Below, one piece after another: positions 1 to 8,578 of a stretch of 64,000 bases of DNA (its first letter is position 1; each line of letters opens with the position of its first letter). Position numbers and translations under genes: made by a program. The DNA lies in NCBI GenBank assembly GCA_016721875.1, contig JADKHG010000003.1, positions 248,001 through 312,000 of the forward strand, in the 5' to 3' direction. The notes beneath the pieces are model-generated. The model saw only the letters and a program-made list of their open reading frames with translations, was not told the DNA's origin and searched no databases. This stretch comes from Sphingomonadales bacterium. GTDB lineage: Bacteria > Pseudomonadota > Alphaproteobacteria > Sphingomonadales > Sphingomonadaceae.

Positions 1-827
1 CGACATTATTGTCCCGAATGACAATGACTCGCACTGCCTATCGTCAGTTGGACCGGTTTATGGAGGCCCAGACCGAGGGCCAGGGGCCCAATGCGTTGGC
101 ACTCGAGAGCCTTAATGGTCAGATCGAATTCCGCAACGTTCATTTCTCCTATCCCAATGCGACCGAAGCAGCGTTGAACGGAGTCAGCTTTCAGATCAAT
201 CCGGGTGAAAAAGTTGCCTTTCTGGGCAGGGTGGGTTCGGGCAAATCAACCATCGCACGTATCATTTTGGGCCTTTACCCGCCCGCCGAGGGGTTGGTCT
301 TGATCGACGGGACCGAAGTGCGACAACTTGATGCTGCGCAAATGCGCCGCAACATTGGTTCAGTACTTCAAGACACTGTGCTGTTATCGGGCACCGTACG
401 GGACAATATTGTACTGGACCGTGACCAAATTGACGATGAGGAAATGCTGCGGGCAGCCCGCCTGTCAGGCACGCATGATTTTATGGGCAAGCTTGCCAAT
501 GGTTACGAATTGAAACTCGCCGACCGCGGCGAAAGCCTGTCGGGTGGGCAGCGCCAGTCGATTGCGGTAGCGCGCGCGCTTGCTGGCAAGCCTTCGATCC
601 TGCTGCTCGATGAACCCACTAGCGCAATGGACAATCAAACCGAATTGTCATTGATTGAACGATTGCAGCGTGAGGCGGCTGATCGCACAATGTTGATAAT
701 CACCCACCGTCTGCCGCTTCTCAAACTCGTTAGCCGCATCATCGTGATAGGCAATGGCAAGGTCGTTGCCGATGGACCGCGCGATACAATCCTGAAACAA
801 CTTGCAAATCCGCAGGTGAGCCAATGA
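1..827 (+). CDS. Type I secretion ABC transporter ATPase, C-terminal part (partial)
   Basis: The reading frame is open to the left edge, so only the C-terminal part of a normally ~700-residue permease/ATPase is visible. Counting from base 9, the nucleotide-binding domain has Walker A GRVGSGKST (about residues 73-81), the ABC signature LSGGQRQ (177-183), Walker B ILLLDE (197-202) and the H-loop histidine in THR (233). The sequence resembles LapB/HlyB-type exporters, which sit in the inner membrane and use ATP to push unfolded RTX proteins through an adaptor and an outer-membrane channel. The stop overlaps the ATG of the HlyD-type gene by 4 bases, so the two are translationally coupled. The RTX proteins at 13-29 kb are likely substrates, which is inference from proximity and family. 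The transmembrane domain lies outside the window. Confidence 0.93.
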   Translation, partial: TLLSRMTMTRTAYRQLDRFMEAQTEGQGPNALALESLNGQIEFRNVHFSYPNATEAALNGVSFQINPGEKVAFLGRVGSGKSTIARIILGLYPPAEGLVLIDGTEVRQLDAAQMRRNIGSVLQDTVLLSGTVRDNIVLDRDQIDDEEMLRAARLSGTHDFMGKLANGYELKLADRGESLSGGQRQSIAVARALAGKPSILLLDEPTSAMDNQTELSLIERLQREAADRTMLIITHRLPLLKLVSRIIVIGNGKVVADGPRDTILKQLANPQVSQ

Positions 828-2134
828 CCCTGCCCGTTAAACCCGAATCCGTCGATCAAAACGATGAGCCAGCAACCGCCCGCTTCGTTCCCAAAATGGG
901 ATCCAACATTCTGCTCTGGCTGATCTTCGGCTTTTTTGTCGTTTTTCTGATCTGGGCGTCTTTGACCGAAATCGACCGCACCGTTCGCGGTATGGGACGC
1001 GTGGTTCCAAGCTCCAAAATGCAAGTGATATCCAATTTGGAAGGCGGGATTGTTCAGGAGGTGCTCGTGCGCACGGGCCAAGAGGTCAAAAGCGGTGAAC
1101 CTTTGGTCCGTCTTGACCCAACTGCTACCGGGGGGGAGTTTGGCAGTGGCTCTGCTACCGTCGCTGCGCTTGCTGCCAAGATCGAGCGGTTGAAGGCAGA
1201 AATCACAGGCCGGTCGCCCAATCTTGGTGGTTTGGCTGGCCCTGCCGAAATCGAACGGGCACTGTATCGCGCACGCATGGCGGAACTTGCAAGCCTGCAA
1301 AGTGCCGGAGCAGCAAGAGTGGCGGGGGCTTCGCGGTCGGTAAACGAGGCCCAATCCATTTACGCAGCACGCCTTTCTGCAGCATCTGCGGCGCAAGCCG
1401 AACTTGATGCAATCCGGCCGCTTGTCGAACGCGGAATCGAACCGCGCTTGTCATTGACCCAGGCTATCGGGAGAGCGCAAACTGCCTCGAGTGAAGCAGC
1501 AGCGGCATCTGCAACCATCGCCCGCGCACAGGCCGGTATTGCTGAAGCGCGCGCTGCTACCGAACAGCAGGTACAAGACTGGAGGTCGCGTGCCGCATCC
1601 GAACTGACTGCAGCGCAAGCCGAATATGCCGCGCGCAGCTCTACATTGCCGGAACTGGAGCAGCGCGCCGAACGCGCGGTTGTCACAGCTCCAGTCAAAG
1701 GTACAATAAATCGGATACTGGTTTCGACACGCGGCGGCACCGTCGCACCGGGCGCGCCCATCTTGGAGTTGGTGCCAAGCGAAGACGGGCTATTGATCGA
1801 AGTTATGATCAACCCGAAAGATATTGGATCGGTACGAATTGGCCAACAGGCAAAAGTCAGCCTGACTGCCTATGACAGTAGCATTTACGGCTCGCTGAAA
1901 GGAAAGGTCACATCAATTTCGCCCGATGCTGTGATCAACGAGAAAACCGGCGAAAGCCACTATATTGTCGAAGTGCGTACGAGCGCCGCCGCGCTGATCT
2001 CTAAGACAGGACGCAAGCTGCCCATCGGAGTGGGCATGGTGTCTGACGTTGCGCTATTGGGTGATCGTCGGTCCGTGCTGAGCTATTTGCTGTCGCCGAT
2101 AACCCGTCTTCGCGAAGAGGCATTTCGCGAATAG
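824..2134 (+). CDS. HlyD-family type I secretion periplasmic adaptor
   Basis: This 436-residue membrane fusion protein has a short cytoplasmic N-terminus, one transmembrane segment (about residues 28-47) and a first lipoyl-like half motif (about 66-98, with NLEGGIVQEV). A long Ala/Glu-rich coiled coil follows (about 120-280), then the returning lipoyl and beta-barrel region (about 285-415). This is the standard HlyD/LapC order. It would link the inner-membrane ABC ATPase to a TolC-like outer-membrane protein. The start overlaps the stop of the ATPase gene (ATGA), so the two form an operon. No TolC-type gene follows: the next feature is a tRNA on the other strand. The outer-membrane component is therefore upstream of the window or elsewhere. 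Confidence 0.93.
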   Translation: MTLPVKPESVDQNDEPATARFVPKMGSNILLWLIFGFFVVFLIWASLTEIDRTVRGMGRVVPSSKMQVISNLEGGIVQEVLVRTGQEVKSGEPLVRLDPTATGGEFGSGSATVAALAAKIERLKAEITGRSPNLGGLAGPAEIERALYRARMAELASLQSAGAARVAGASRSVNEAQSIYAARLSAASAAQAELDAIRPLVERGIEPRLSLTQAIGRAQTASSEAAAASATIARAQAGIAEARAATEQQVQDWRSRAASELTAAQAEYAARSSTLPELEQRAERAVVTAPVKGTINRILVSTRGGTVAPGAPILELVPSEDGLLIEVMINPKDIGSVRIGQQAKVSLTAYDSSIYGSLKGKVTSISPDAVINEKTGESHYIVEVRTSAAALISKTGRKLPIGVGMVSDVALLGDRRSVLSYLLSPITRLREEAFRE

Positions 2135-2177
2135 GCGCCGACAAGAGTGAGGCCAGATCGTATAGTGCGAAGCCATC

Positions 2178-2253
<76 letters not shown>

Positions 2254-2317
2254 GCACCAGACAGGATCGCCCTATAATCTGCGGTGCATGGGCTTGCCAA
2301 GGGGTTTTGCTTGGCGC

Positions 2318-2917
2318 TTATGCGCCTTGCATTTCTTGCCATTGCGTAAAAGACTGAGCCAGCCGGGTGGCGGCGATTTCGCGGGCGGCATCGCGATCGA
2401 GACCCAATGACCCCGCCAATGGGCCGCCCAATAGCGAATCGCCCAGCGCAAGCAGCACGAGTTCCATTGTTAGCTTGTGCAAATTGCGGTCATCATGGCC
2501 ACCTTCGCCCACTTCGTCGACCAACCCGTGTATAGCCTCCACCACCGGGTGAAGCGCGTCCTCATTGCCTGACAGCAGCATCCAGGCCGCAAGCGCGCCG
2601 GCACCACCGCGATCAAAATGTTCGAAGATCAGATCGACCAGATCACGCGGACCAATATAACCGCCCTTCAGCTTGTGAATCTGCTCACCGATCTGGGTAC
2701 AGATGGCTTGCGCATGAAACGCCGCAAGTTCGCGCTGCAGGCCCGATGCCGAACCAAAATGGTGGAGCAAATTGGCATGAGTGCGACCGATTCGACCAGC
2801 AACCGCCTTCAGCGTCACCGCCTGCGGCCCTGCTTCGATCAAAAGATCGCGCGCCGCCTCTAGTGCGGCAAGCCGACTGGCTTCAGGAGTCAGGGCGGCG
2901 ACGGCCGCTCTGGTCAT
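2318..2917 (-). CDS. TetR-family transcriptional regulator
   Basis: This 199-residue protein has an N-terminal helix-turn-helix typical of TetR repressors (about residues 18-65, containing TLKAVAGRIG and NLLHHFGS). A helical ligand and dimerisation domain without a recognisable ligand signature follows. It is divergent from the PF10118-family gene at 3010, with about 92 bases between them. That gap contains the palindrome TGACATTTATGTCA, a natural candidate for its operator. By family it probably represses its own gene and the neighbouring pair of PF10118 genes, but the inducer cannot be told from the sequence. Confidence 0.88.
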   Translation of the reverse strand: MTRAAVAALTPEASRLAALEAARDLLIEAGPQAVTLKAVAGRIGRTHANLLHHFGSASGLQRELAAFHAQAICTQIGEQIHKLKGGYIGPRDLVDLIFEHFDRGGAGALAAWMLLSGNEDALHPVVEAIHGLVDEVGEGGHDDRNLHKLTMELVLLALGDSLLGGPLAGSLGLDRDAAREIAATRLAQSFTQWQEMQGA

Positions 2918-2936
2918 TGGCTGGCAATTTCACTAT

Positions 2937-2950
2937 TGACATTTATGTCA
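2937..2950. promoter_or_regulatory. Palindrome in the TetR/PF10118 divergent promoter
   Basis: TGACATTTATGTCA has perfect 6-base arms around TT. It overlaps TTGACA (2936-2941), a good -35 for the plus-strand gene. A weak -10-like TTATTT lies about 16 bases downstream (2958-2963). The position suits repression of the gene at 3010 and autoregulation of the TetR gene. The function is inferred from position and symmetry only. Confidence 0.5.
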
Positions 2951-3009
2951 GTTACCTTATTTTCACAGATGTAAGTTAAATTCTGCTCCAAATCTGCAAA
3001 GGGATAATC

Positions 3010-3894
3010 GTGAACGCCCCCTTCAAATTCGAAACCGGTCATAGCGCACCTCCGCTGGATACGCCAACCCCTGACGATCTGACCATCATTCCACGCGATC
3101 GCCGCTTTGGTCGCGATGAAGGTACCGTGCAGGTCCGCTGGTGGCATGGTGGCAATCCCTATGCGACGGCATTCTATAATGCGCTTTCGACCACCTTTCC
3201 CAAAGGTGAAGCCTTTTTCATCGAAAGCGTGAAGGCCCATCGTGACGGGGCCTCACCAAAGCTGGCCGAAGAAATCCGCGCCTTCACCATGCAGGAAATC
3301 ATGCATACTCGCGAACATGTTGCGTTTAACCGCCGCGTTACCGATGCCGGGTATGATATTTCCTTCCTCGACAAACAGGTAGACGACATTTTGGCACTCG
3401 TTCGTGAACGACCGCCGATCATCAATTTGGCGGCGACGATGGCACTGGAACATTTCACTGCGATTCTTGCGCGTGAATTGCTGGAAAATCCGGCGCATCT
3501 TGAGGGTGCGGATGCCGAGTCGGCAGAACTTTGGCGCTGGCATGCGGTCGAAGAGATCGAACATAAGGGCGTCGCCTACGACACATGGCTACATGCCACG
3601 AGGGATTGGAGCCGCTGGCAACGCTGGAAACTGAAATCGCTGATGATGCTGGTCGTGACTTGGCGCTTCATCCCCGAACGTATGACCGGAATGTATGATC
3701 TGTTGCGGCAGGATGGATTGACCGGATGGCGGGCCAAAGCGAAAATGCTGCGCTACGCATTCGCGGGTCCGGGCATGTTCCGCAAAATTGCCCTGCCGTG
3801 GGTGGCCTATTTCCTGCCCGGCTTCCATCCATGGAATGCGGACGAACGCCATTTGATTGGCGCTTACATTTCCGGGGCGGAAGCAGCCGCTTGA
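3010..3894 (+). CDS. PF10118-family predicted metal-dependent hydrolase (first of two paralogues)
   Basis: This 294-residue protein starts at GTG, with AAAGGGA about 8 bases upstream as ribosome binding site. Metal-ligand-like clusters include EIMHTREH (about residues 96-103) and AVEEIEHK (about 180-187). These two Glu/His-rich helices resemble the carboxylate-bridged diiron layout of ferritin-like proteins. PF10118 members are annotated as predicted metal-dependent hydrolases with no established substrate, and the diiron reading is my inference. A paralogue follows at 4023 with the same motifs and similar length. Divergence from a TetR gene suggests induction by a small hydrophobic or toxic compound. 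Confidence 0.82.
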   Translation: MNAPFKFETGHSAPPLDTPTPDDLTIIPRDRRFGRDEGTVQVRWWHGGNPYATAFYNALSTTFPKGEAFFIESVKAHRDGASPKLAEEIRAFTMQEIMHTREHVAFNRRVTDAGYDISFLDKQVDDILALVRERPPIINLAATMALEHFTAILARELLENPAHLEGADAESAELWRWHAVEEIEHKGVAYDTWLHATRDWSRWQRWKLKSLMMLVVTWRFIPERMTGMYDLLRQDGLTGWRAKAKMLRYAFAGPGMFRKIALPWVAYFLPGFHPWNADERHLIGAYISGAEAAA

Positions 3895-4022
3895 TGACTT
3901 TGCACTAACCCTTGCCGTTAATCCGATAACCGAATGGAAACATTGTAAATTCCTTTGGTGTTAACGCGACTTAACCTTCTCCGTTAGCTTCGCTTTATCG
4001 GCGAGACACTATCAGGGTTGTC

Positions 4023-4958
4023 ATGAAGGCAACCCCGTCCTCTTCGATCCCGGCGCAGGATCTGGCGCATACAGGCTGTTCGCCGCGCAAATTCCGCGCA
4101 CGCAACCTGCATCAGGCGGGACGGCACTGGGTGCGTGGCGACGCCTGTGCGACCGCGTTCTTCAACGCCTTGTCCGCGGTGTTCCCGGTGGGCGAAGCTT
4201 TCATGATCGAGGCACTCAAGCCATGGCGTGACCGCGTGCCCGAACCGCTGGCAAGCGACGTTGCCGCCTTCATCGTTCAGGAAGCAGCCCATACCCGCGA
4301 GCATGGCGCGATGAACAAGGCGCTGATTGCATCGGGCTACGACATGGCTCCGCTAGACCGTGCGATCCGCGGGTTTGTCAGCACATTCGCCAATGCAGGC
4401 GACATCACCAAATTGGGTGCGACGATGTGCATCGAACATCTGACCGCAATTGTTGCCTCCGAGTTGATGCTCCGTCCGCATCATCTGCAAGGCTCCGATC
4501 CCGAAATGCAGAAATTGTGGTTCTGGCACGGGATTGAGGAAATCGAGCACAAGGCTGTCGCTTTCGACACATGGATGTTCGCGACCGCGCATTGGAGCCC
4601 GATGCGGCGTTGGCTGGTGCGCAGCGCACTTATGGTCGCCGTGAGCATCAGCTTCTTCATCAACCGCACCCGCGGACAAGTGGAATTGATGCGGCAGGAT
4701 GGCTTTGGCTGGACCAAGGCATTGCCGATGATCCTGCGCAACGGCTTTGCCAAGGGCGGGGTCGGTCGCGCTGTGCTGAAACCGTGGTTCCAGTTTCTGA
4801 AGCCCGGATTTCACCCCTGGCAGATTGACGACCGCCAGCTGATCGCCAAGGGCGAAGCAATGCTTAAGGCGTTGCAGATCATCACTGAGGGTGAGTTGCA
4901 GCTACGCCCGGCAGACAGGCAAGACCAGACCGTCAGCCGCCAGATTCAGGCAGCCTGA
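4023..4958 (+). CDS. PF10118-family predicted metal-dependent hydrolase (second paralogue)
   Basis: This 311-residue paralogue of the preceding gene conserves FIVQEAAHTREH (about residues 87-98) and GIEEIEHKAVAFDTW (about 172-186), so all putative metal ligands are kept. It shares RWWLVR-type basic and aromatic segments and the C-terminal FHPW motif. It lies 128 bases downstream of its paralogue on the same strand, so it may be co-transcribed or have its own promoter. The C-terminus carries an extra ~35-residue tail that the first copy lacks. Its last 13 bases overlap the end of the convergent GNAT gene. The substrate is unknown. Confidence 0.82.
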   Translation: MKATPSSSIPAQDLAHTGCSPRKFRARNLHQAGRHWVRGDACATAFFNALSAVFPVGEAFMIEALKPWRDRVPEPLASDVAAFIVQEAAHTREHGAMNKALIASGYDMAPLDRAIRGFVSTFANAGDITKLGATMCIEHLTAIVASELMLRPHHLQGSDPEMQKLWFWHGIEEIEHKAVAFDTWMFATAHWSPMRRWLVRSALMVAVSISFFINRTRGQVELMRQDGFGWTKALPMILRNGFAKGGVGRAVLKPWFQFLKPGFHPWQIDDRQLIAKGEAMLKALQIITEGELQLRPADRQDQTVSRQIQAA

Positions 4959-5545
4959 CGCGTTGGTCCAGCCATCCATGCCATTGGCGCTGCTGGCATA
5001 ACCATATCGGCATTGCCGTCCGATCCACCTTCACCTTCGTCCAGATGCAACGCAAACAGCGCGCAGGGGACCTCTTGGCCCCGCGCCACGCTATACCGCC
5101 GGGCAATCTGGCCCGTGGGCTTGAAACCGGTTTTGCGCAGCACCCGACCTGATGCCGGATTGTCGGTGAAATGGCCTGACACCAGCCGCTTGTGACCCAA
5201 TGCCTTGGCAGCACCGACCATCGCTTTTGCCGCTTCGGTGGCATAGCCCTGCCCCCAATGCTTGCGCGCGATCCAGTAACCCAGCTCGGGTTCGCCCTCA
5301 TGCTCGGCAAGGCCGCAGGTGCCGACGAAGACAGGCGCTGCGCCGGTTCGCAGCCAGAGCAGCGCGCTGGGATAATGATCCTCAGCCTGCATCGAGGCAA
5401 AATATTCCGCGTCCGAAGGGGTATAGGGCCACGGCACTTTGGCGAGGTTGCGCACGATCGATTCATCCGCAATCGCACGATACAGCGTATCGGCGTCTTC
5501 GGGCCAAGCGGGCCGCAGCAGCAATCTCTCGGTCAATGCGAACAT
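4946..5545 (-). CDS. GNAT-family N-acetyltransferase (RimJ/RimL-like)
   Basis: This 199-residue GNAT protein begins TERLLLRPAWPEDAD, the standard opening of RimJ/RimL-type acetyltransferases. It carries the acetyl-CoA binding motif around GQGYATEAAKAM (about residues 96-107) and a later NPASGRVLRKTGF segment (about 129-141). It should transfer acetyl from acetyl-CoA to an amine, either a ribosomal-protein-like N-terminus or a small molecule. Sequence alone does not give the substrate. It is monocistronic and convergent with the PF10118 gene, overlapping it by 13 bases. Confidence 0.88.
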   Translation of the reverse strand: MFALTERLLLRPAWPEDADTLYRAIADESIVRNLAKVPWPYTPSDAEYFASMQAEDHYPSALLWLRTGAAPVFVGTCGLAEHEGEPELGYWIARKHWGQGYATEAAKAMVGAAKALGHKRLVSGHFTDNPASGRVLRKTGFKPTGQIARRYSVARGQEVPCALFALHLDEGEGGSDGNADMVMPAAPMAWMAGPTRQAA

Positions 5546-5651
5546 GAACTTTCTCCTCGCGTTGCGGGCGACCCTTGGCGAACCAAGATGACAGCCCTGT
5601 GAATGACGCCGCGATGAAGCGACGGTTTGCAGGGAGAATGGGGCAAAAAGA

Positions 5652-5679
5652 AAGGGAGACCGGTTGACCCGTCTCCCTT
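5652..5679 (-). terminator. Rho-independent terminator after rpmA
   Basis: A perfect 9-bp stem, AAGGGAGAC pairing with GTCTCCCTT, encloses an 11-base loop. Read on the minus strand it is followed by TTTCTTTTT. It lies about 70 bases downstream of the rpmA stop, as expected for the end of a rplU-rpmA transcript. Confidence 0.8.
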
Positions 5680-5749
5680 GCTGGTTGGGGTTCGTTACCG
5701 AAACCCCCGGGTCATCCGATTGGACAACCCTTCATTGATTGTCCGTATG

Positions 5750-6019
5750 TTATTCGGCCGCGATCGCCATAGTGTCCACCGACACATATTTGCGACCGAG
5801 TTTGCCAGCGTGGAATCGGACGCGACCTTCGACGAGCGCAAAAAGGGTGTGATCCTTGCCGATGCCAACGCCAGCGCCCGGATACACTTTGGTACCGCGC
5901 TGACGGATGATAATATTGCCGCCGATCACTTCCTGACCGCCGAACTTCTTCACGCCAAGGCGACGACCTGCTGAGTCGCGACCGTTGCGGCTGGAACCAC
6001 CTGCTTTTTTATGTGCCAT
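5750..6019 (-). CDS. rpmA: 50S ribosomal protein L27
   Basis: This 89-residue protein begins [16 protein letters not shown] and contains [11 protein letters not shown], which are unmistakable L27 signatures. L27 sits near the peptidyl-transferase centre of the 50S subunit with its N-terminal tail toward the tRNA ends. The start ATG is preceded by AGGAG about 9 bases upstream, located in the rplU-rpmA junction. The order rplU-rpmA is the conserved bacterial operon. A clear terminator follows at about 5.66 kb. Confidence 0.98.
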   Translation of the reverse strand: MAHKKAGGSSRNGRDSAGRRLGVKKFGGQEVIGGNIIIRQRGTKVYPGAGVGIGKDHTLFALVEGRVRFHAGKLGRKYVSVDTMAIAAE

Positions 6020-6022
6020 GGT

Positions 6023-6442
6023 CTAAACTCCTGAATTCTTATTCGGCTTTTTTGGCAGCGGCCTTTTCGGCGCAGCGGCTTTTGCGGGGCTTCTGCAGCA
6101 GGCCAGCCTTTCTGCCTTGGGTGCAGCAGCCTTTTTCGGTGCAGCGCCACCAACGGCAAGAATCTTGAGCAATGTCATCGACTGGCGATGGCCCTGCTTG
6201 CGGCGATAGTTATGCCGACGACGCTTCTTGAAAACGATCACCTTTTCGGTGCGGTCCTGCGCAATGATTTCTGCCGAAACAGCAAGGCCCTTGGCATCCT
6301 TGATTTCGCCGCCGTCGCCAGCAAGCAAAACGTCATCCAGCGACACCTTGTCACCAGCTACTCCGGGCAGCTTTTCAACTGCAATCTTGTCTCCGGCGGC
6401 TACGCGATACTGCTTGCCGCCTGTGCGCACGATAGCGAACAT
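6023..6442 (-). CDS. rplU: 50S ribosomal protein L21 (C-terminal tail probably frameshifted)
   Basis: Residues 1-100 are a normal L21 ([20 protein letters not shown] at the start, then [17 protein letters not shown], the rRNA-binding basic segment). L21 binds 23S rRNA early in 50S assembly. The last ~30 residues of the open frame (containing [10 protein letters not shown] and running into the rpmA leader) look unnatural, and the stop falls only 3 bases before rpmA. Another frame of the same DNA reads an Ala/Lys tail ending KAAAKKAE with a stop at 6039-6041. That fits sphingomonad L21 tails and leaves room for the rpmA ribosome binding site. I infer one or more one-base indels at about 6060-6110. 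The function is certain but the exact C-terminus is not. Confidence 0.93.
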   Translation of the reverse strand: MFAIVRTGGKQYRVAAGDKIAVEKLPGVAGDKVSLDDVLLAGDGGEIKDAKGLAVSAEIIAQDRTEKVIVFKKRRRHNYRRKQGHRQSMTLLKILAVGGAAPKKAAAPKAERLACCRSPAKAAAPKRPLPKKPNKNSGV

Positions 6443-6656
6443 GGCTTTGTCTCAATCTGTTTCAGTCAGTGGGCTCCCCGTGAGGGGCGCTTTTCCGGCA
6501 CGCAGCAGCACATGCGAACACATGCAGGCCGACGCCAGAGAGCGGGCAGCTAGTCGAATGATTCGGCTTTGTCAACGCTGATCGGGCGTTTGAGCGGACA
6601 TTTTGGCCTTTTGCTCCCACTTGTCCGCACGCGAAACCCGGCTTACAATCTCTGCC

Positions 6657-7181
6657 ATGCAAATCCGCCCAAAACTGCATGCGACAGCCTGCATCTCACT
6701 CGCGCTGGCATTGACTGCTTGCTCCACGCCCAACGGCAATTTTCCGTCCTTGTCAAAGCGTCCTTATGAAAGCGCCGATCCGCTGGCCATCCCCGAGGCG
6801 ACGCCTGAGACGCAGACGACCAGCATGCCTGACCGGCTGATCGGAGTCACACAGAGTCTGCTTGCGCGCAATCGCACCGGGCAAAGCCAGTTTGCAGCGG
6901 CCCTTCCCGCCAGCCGCACGTCGGCGCAATCGGCGGCAGGTGCCACATTTGGCAGCGAAGGCTGGGCGCAGGCGCATGTCATGCTGTCGCGGCTCGACGC
7001 CTCTCGCGCCGATTCGGTCGCGGCACTGGGTGAAATCGACCACCTGATTGCGGTCGAACGCGACAAGGGTGCCGACAAGGGGCTGCTCGCACTGCTGGGC
7101 GCGGTCCAGACCGAAATTGCCGATACGGTCGCCGGGCAGAAGGATGTATTGGCCCAGCTGTTTGCAACAATAGGGCGTTAA
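6657..7181 (+). CDS. Predicted lipoprotein of unknown function
   Basis: I chose the ATG at 6657 because it gives a clean signal peptide ending in the lipobox LTAC. The frame itself is open from about 6603. The mature part of the ~174-residue protein is Ala/Ser-rich, with a coiled-coil-like C-terminal half (about residues 100-174) containing HVMLSRLDASRADSVAALGE. No named family is recognised. It ends 4 bases inside the end of the convergent P450 gene and is monocistronic. The role is unknown, but an envelope-anchored location is likely. Confidence 0.65.
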   Translation: MQIRPKLHATACISLALALTACSTPNGNFPSLSKRPYESADPLAIPEATPETQTTSMPDRLIGVTQSLLARNRTGQSQFAAALPASRTSAQSAAGATFGSEGWAQAHVMLSRLDASRADSVAALGEIDHLIAVERDKGADKGLLALLGAVQTEIADTVAGQKDVLAQLFATIGR

Positions 7182-8545
7182 AGCGCCCGCATTGTTACCT
7201 TCAGGCCATCGGCGGGCTTCGGTATCGGCCAGGGCTGCCATTCGGGCACATAGCCCTCAGCCGTTTCCACGCTTACCTGTGTCAGCAAATGGTGGATGAA
7301 CAACTTCATCTGCATATAGGCAAAATGCAGGCCTAGGCACATATGCGCGCCGCCGCCAAAGGGCACCCAGGCATATTTGTGCCGCCCCTTTGAATTTTCC
7401 GGCGTGAAACGCAGCGGATCGAAACGTTCGGGATCCTCCCAATATTCGGGCATTTTGTGGACATAGGAGGGACTAATCCCGACCGATGTCCCCGCCGGTA
7501 TCTTATATCCGCGAAATTCAAAATCGCGCAACGCACGGCGTGGGATCGACGGGACTGGCGGTATCACCCGCAATGTTTCCTTGAACACCATTTCGGTGAT
7601 TTCAAAGGCATCGAGTTGCTCGGGAGTGATATTGGCACCAGCAGGCGCAATCGACAGGCATTCGGCCCGCACTTTTTCCTGCCATTCGGGATAGCGCGCG
7701 AGCATGGCGACCATCGAGGTTACCGAAGAGGTTATCGTGTCGTGCGCCGCCATCATCAGGAAGTTCATATGATCGATAATTTCGCCATCGTTCAAATGGC
7801 TGCCATCGTCGCGAGTCGCGCGGCAGAATTGGCTGAACATGTCCTGCCGGTTTTCATTGCGCCGCCGTTCCTCAATCTGCGGACCAAAATAGTCTATCAG
7901 ATATTTGCGGCCTGCGACACCCCTGCCCATGGCGGTACCCGGAACCGGCGCACGCACGACGCCGATCGAAGCCTGAACCATATCAACAAAGGCCTTGTTG
8001 ACGCGGTCCGCCTCTGGCCCCAGCGGAACGCCGAGGAAGGCGCTGGCGGCAACGTCCAAGGTGATCTGCTTGATTGCAGGGTAGAAAACCATGTCACCGC
8101 GCCATCGCGGCAATTGCTCGGCAAAGATGCGGTTCATTTCGGCGACATAGCCACGCATCGGCTCAGGCTTGAAGGCAACCCCCAACGCACGCCGGTCCAT
8201 GCGGTGATGGTCGAAATCCATCAGCATCAGCCCGCGCGGGAACAACAGATTGAGCAGCGGCCCCCAGCCCTGTTCGGAGGAGAAAAGTTTGTCACGGTCG
8301 AAAAGCATCAGCTCATTGGCGTCAGCCCCGACCAGCGAGATATTCTGCCCTCCAAAGGCGTTAGACCGGAACACAGGGCCGTAGGTTTCGACCATGTGCC
8401 GCCCATAGCCAACCGGATCACGCAACATACGTAGCGTTGTGCCTATTACCGGCCAGCCATTTTCGCCCGGAATGTGACTTAGGTCGTTTTTCCCGGCCCG
8501 TTTGGCCCAATGCGGGTTGGCGGCTTCGCTGCTGGCAAGTGCCAT
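7178..8545 (-). CDS. Cytochrome P450
   Basis: This is a soluble bacterial P450 of about 455 residues. The I-helix oxygen-activation motif is AHDTI (residues 267-271). The ExxR pair lies in KETLRV (E323/R326). The heme-ligand loop is FGGGAHMCLG, with Cys403 as the thiolate. The start at 8545 is preferred over an ATG 15 bases upstream because AAGGAG lies just before it. The enzyme needs a ferredoxin and reductase. A class-suitable [2Fe-2S] ferredoxin is encoded at 51887, but not adjacent. The substrate is unknown. A 20-bp perfect palindrome lies immediately upstream and recurs before the deacylase gene, which suggests shared control. Confidence 0.93.
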   Translation of the reverse strand: MALASSEAANPHWAKRAGKNDLSHIPGENGWPVIGTTLRMLRDPVGYGRHMVETYGPVFRSNAFGGQNISLVGADANELMLFDRDKLFSSEQGWGPLLNLLFPRGLMLMDFDHHRMDRRALGVAFKPEPMRGYVAEMNRIFAEQLPRWRGDMVFYPAIKQITLDVAASAFLGVPLGPEADRVNKAFVDMVQASIGVVRAPVPGTAMGRGVAGRKYLIDYFGPQIEERRRNENRQDMFSQFCRATRDDGSHLNDGEIIDHMNFLMMAAHDTITSSVTSMVAMLARYPEWQEKVRAECLSIAPAGANITPEQLDAFEITEMVFKETLRVIPPVPSIPRRALRDFEFRGYKIPAGTSVGISPSYVHKMPEYWEDPERFDPLRFTPENSKGRHKYAWVPFGGGAHMCLGLHFAYMQMKLFIHHLLTQVSVETAEGYVPEWQPWPIPKPADGLKVTMRAL

Positions 8546-8558
8546 GGGAGACTCCTTC

Positions 8559-8578
8559 ATTTAATCGCGCGATTAAAT
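8559..8578. promoter_or_regulatory. Perfect palindrome upstream of the P450 gene
   Basis: ATTTAATCGCGCGATTAAAT is a 20-bp perfect palindrome that ends 13 bases before the P450 start and abuts its ribosome binding site. The inner 16 bases (TTAATCGCGCGATTAA) recur exactly at 11922-11937 upstream of the deacylase gene. Length and symmetry fit a dimeric repressor such as a TetR-family protein. Confidence 0.6.

Noticed and set aside
2135..2177. Possible missing outer-membrane channel gene directly after the HlyD gene
   Set aside because: The gap is only 43 bases before a tRNA on the other strand, so no gene fits there.
5950..6159. 69-residue minus-strand frame inside rplU/rpmA
   Set aside because: It is the alternative frame of the L21 tail and leader region, used here only as evidence of an indel.
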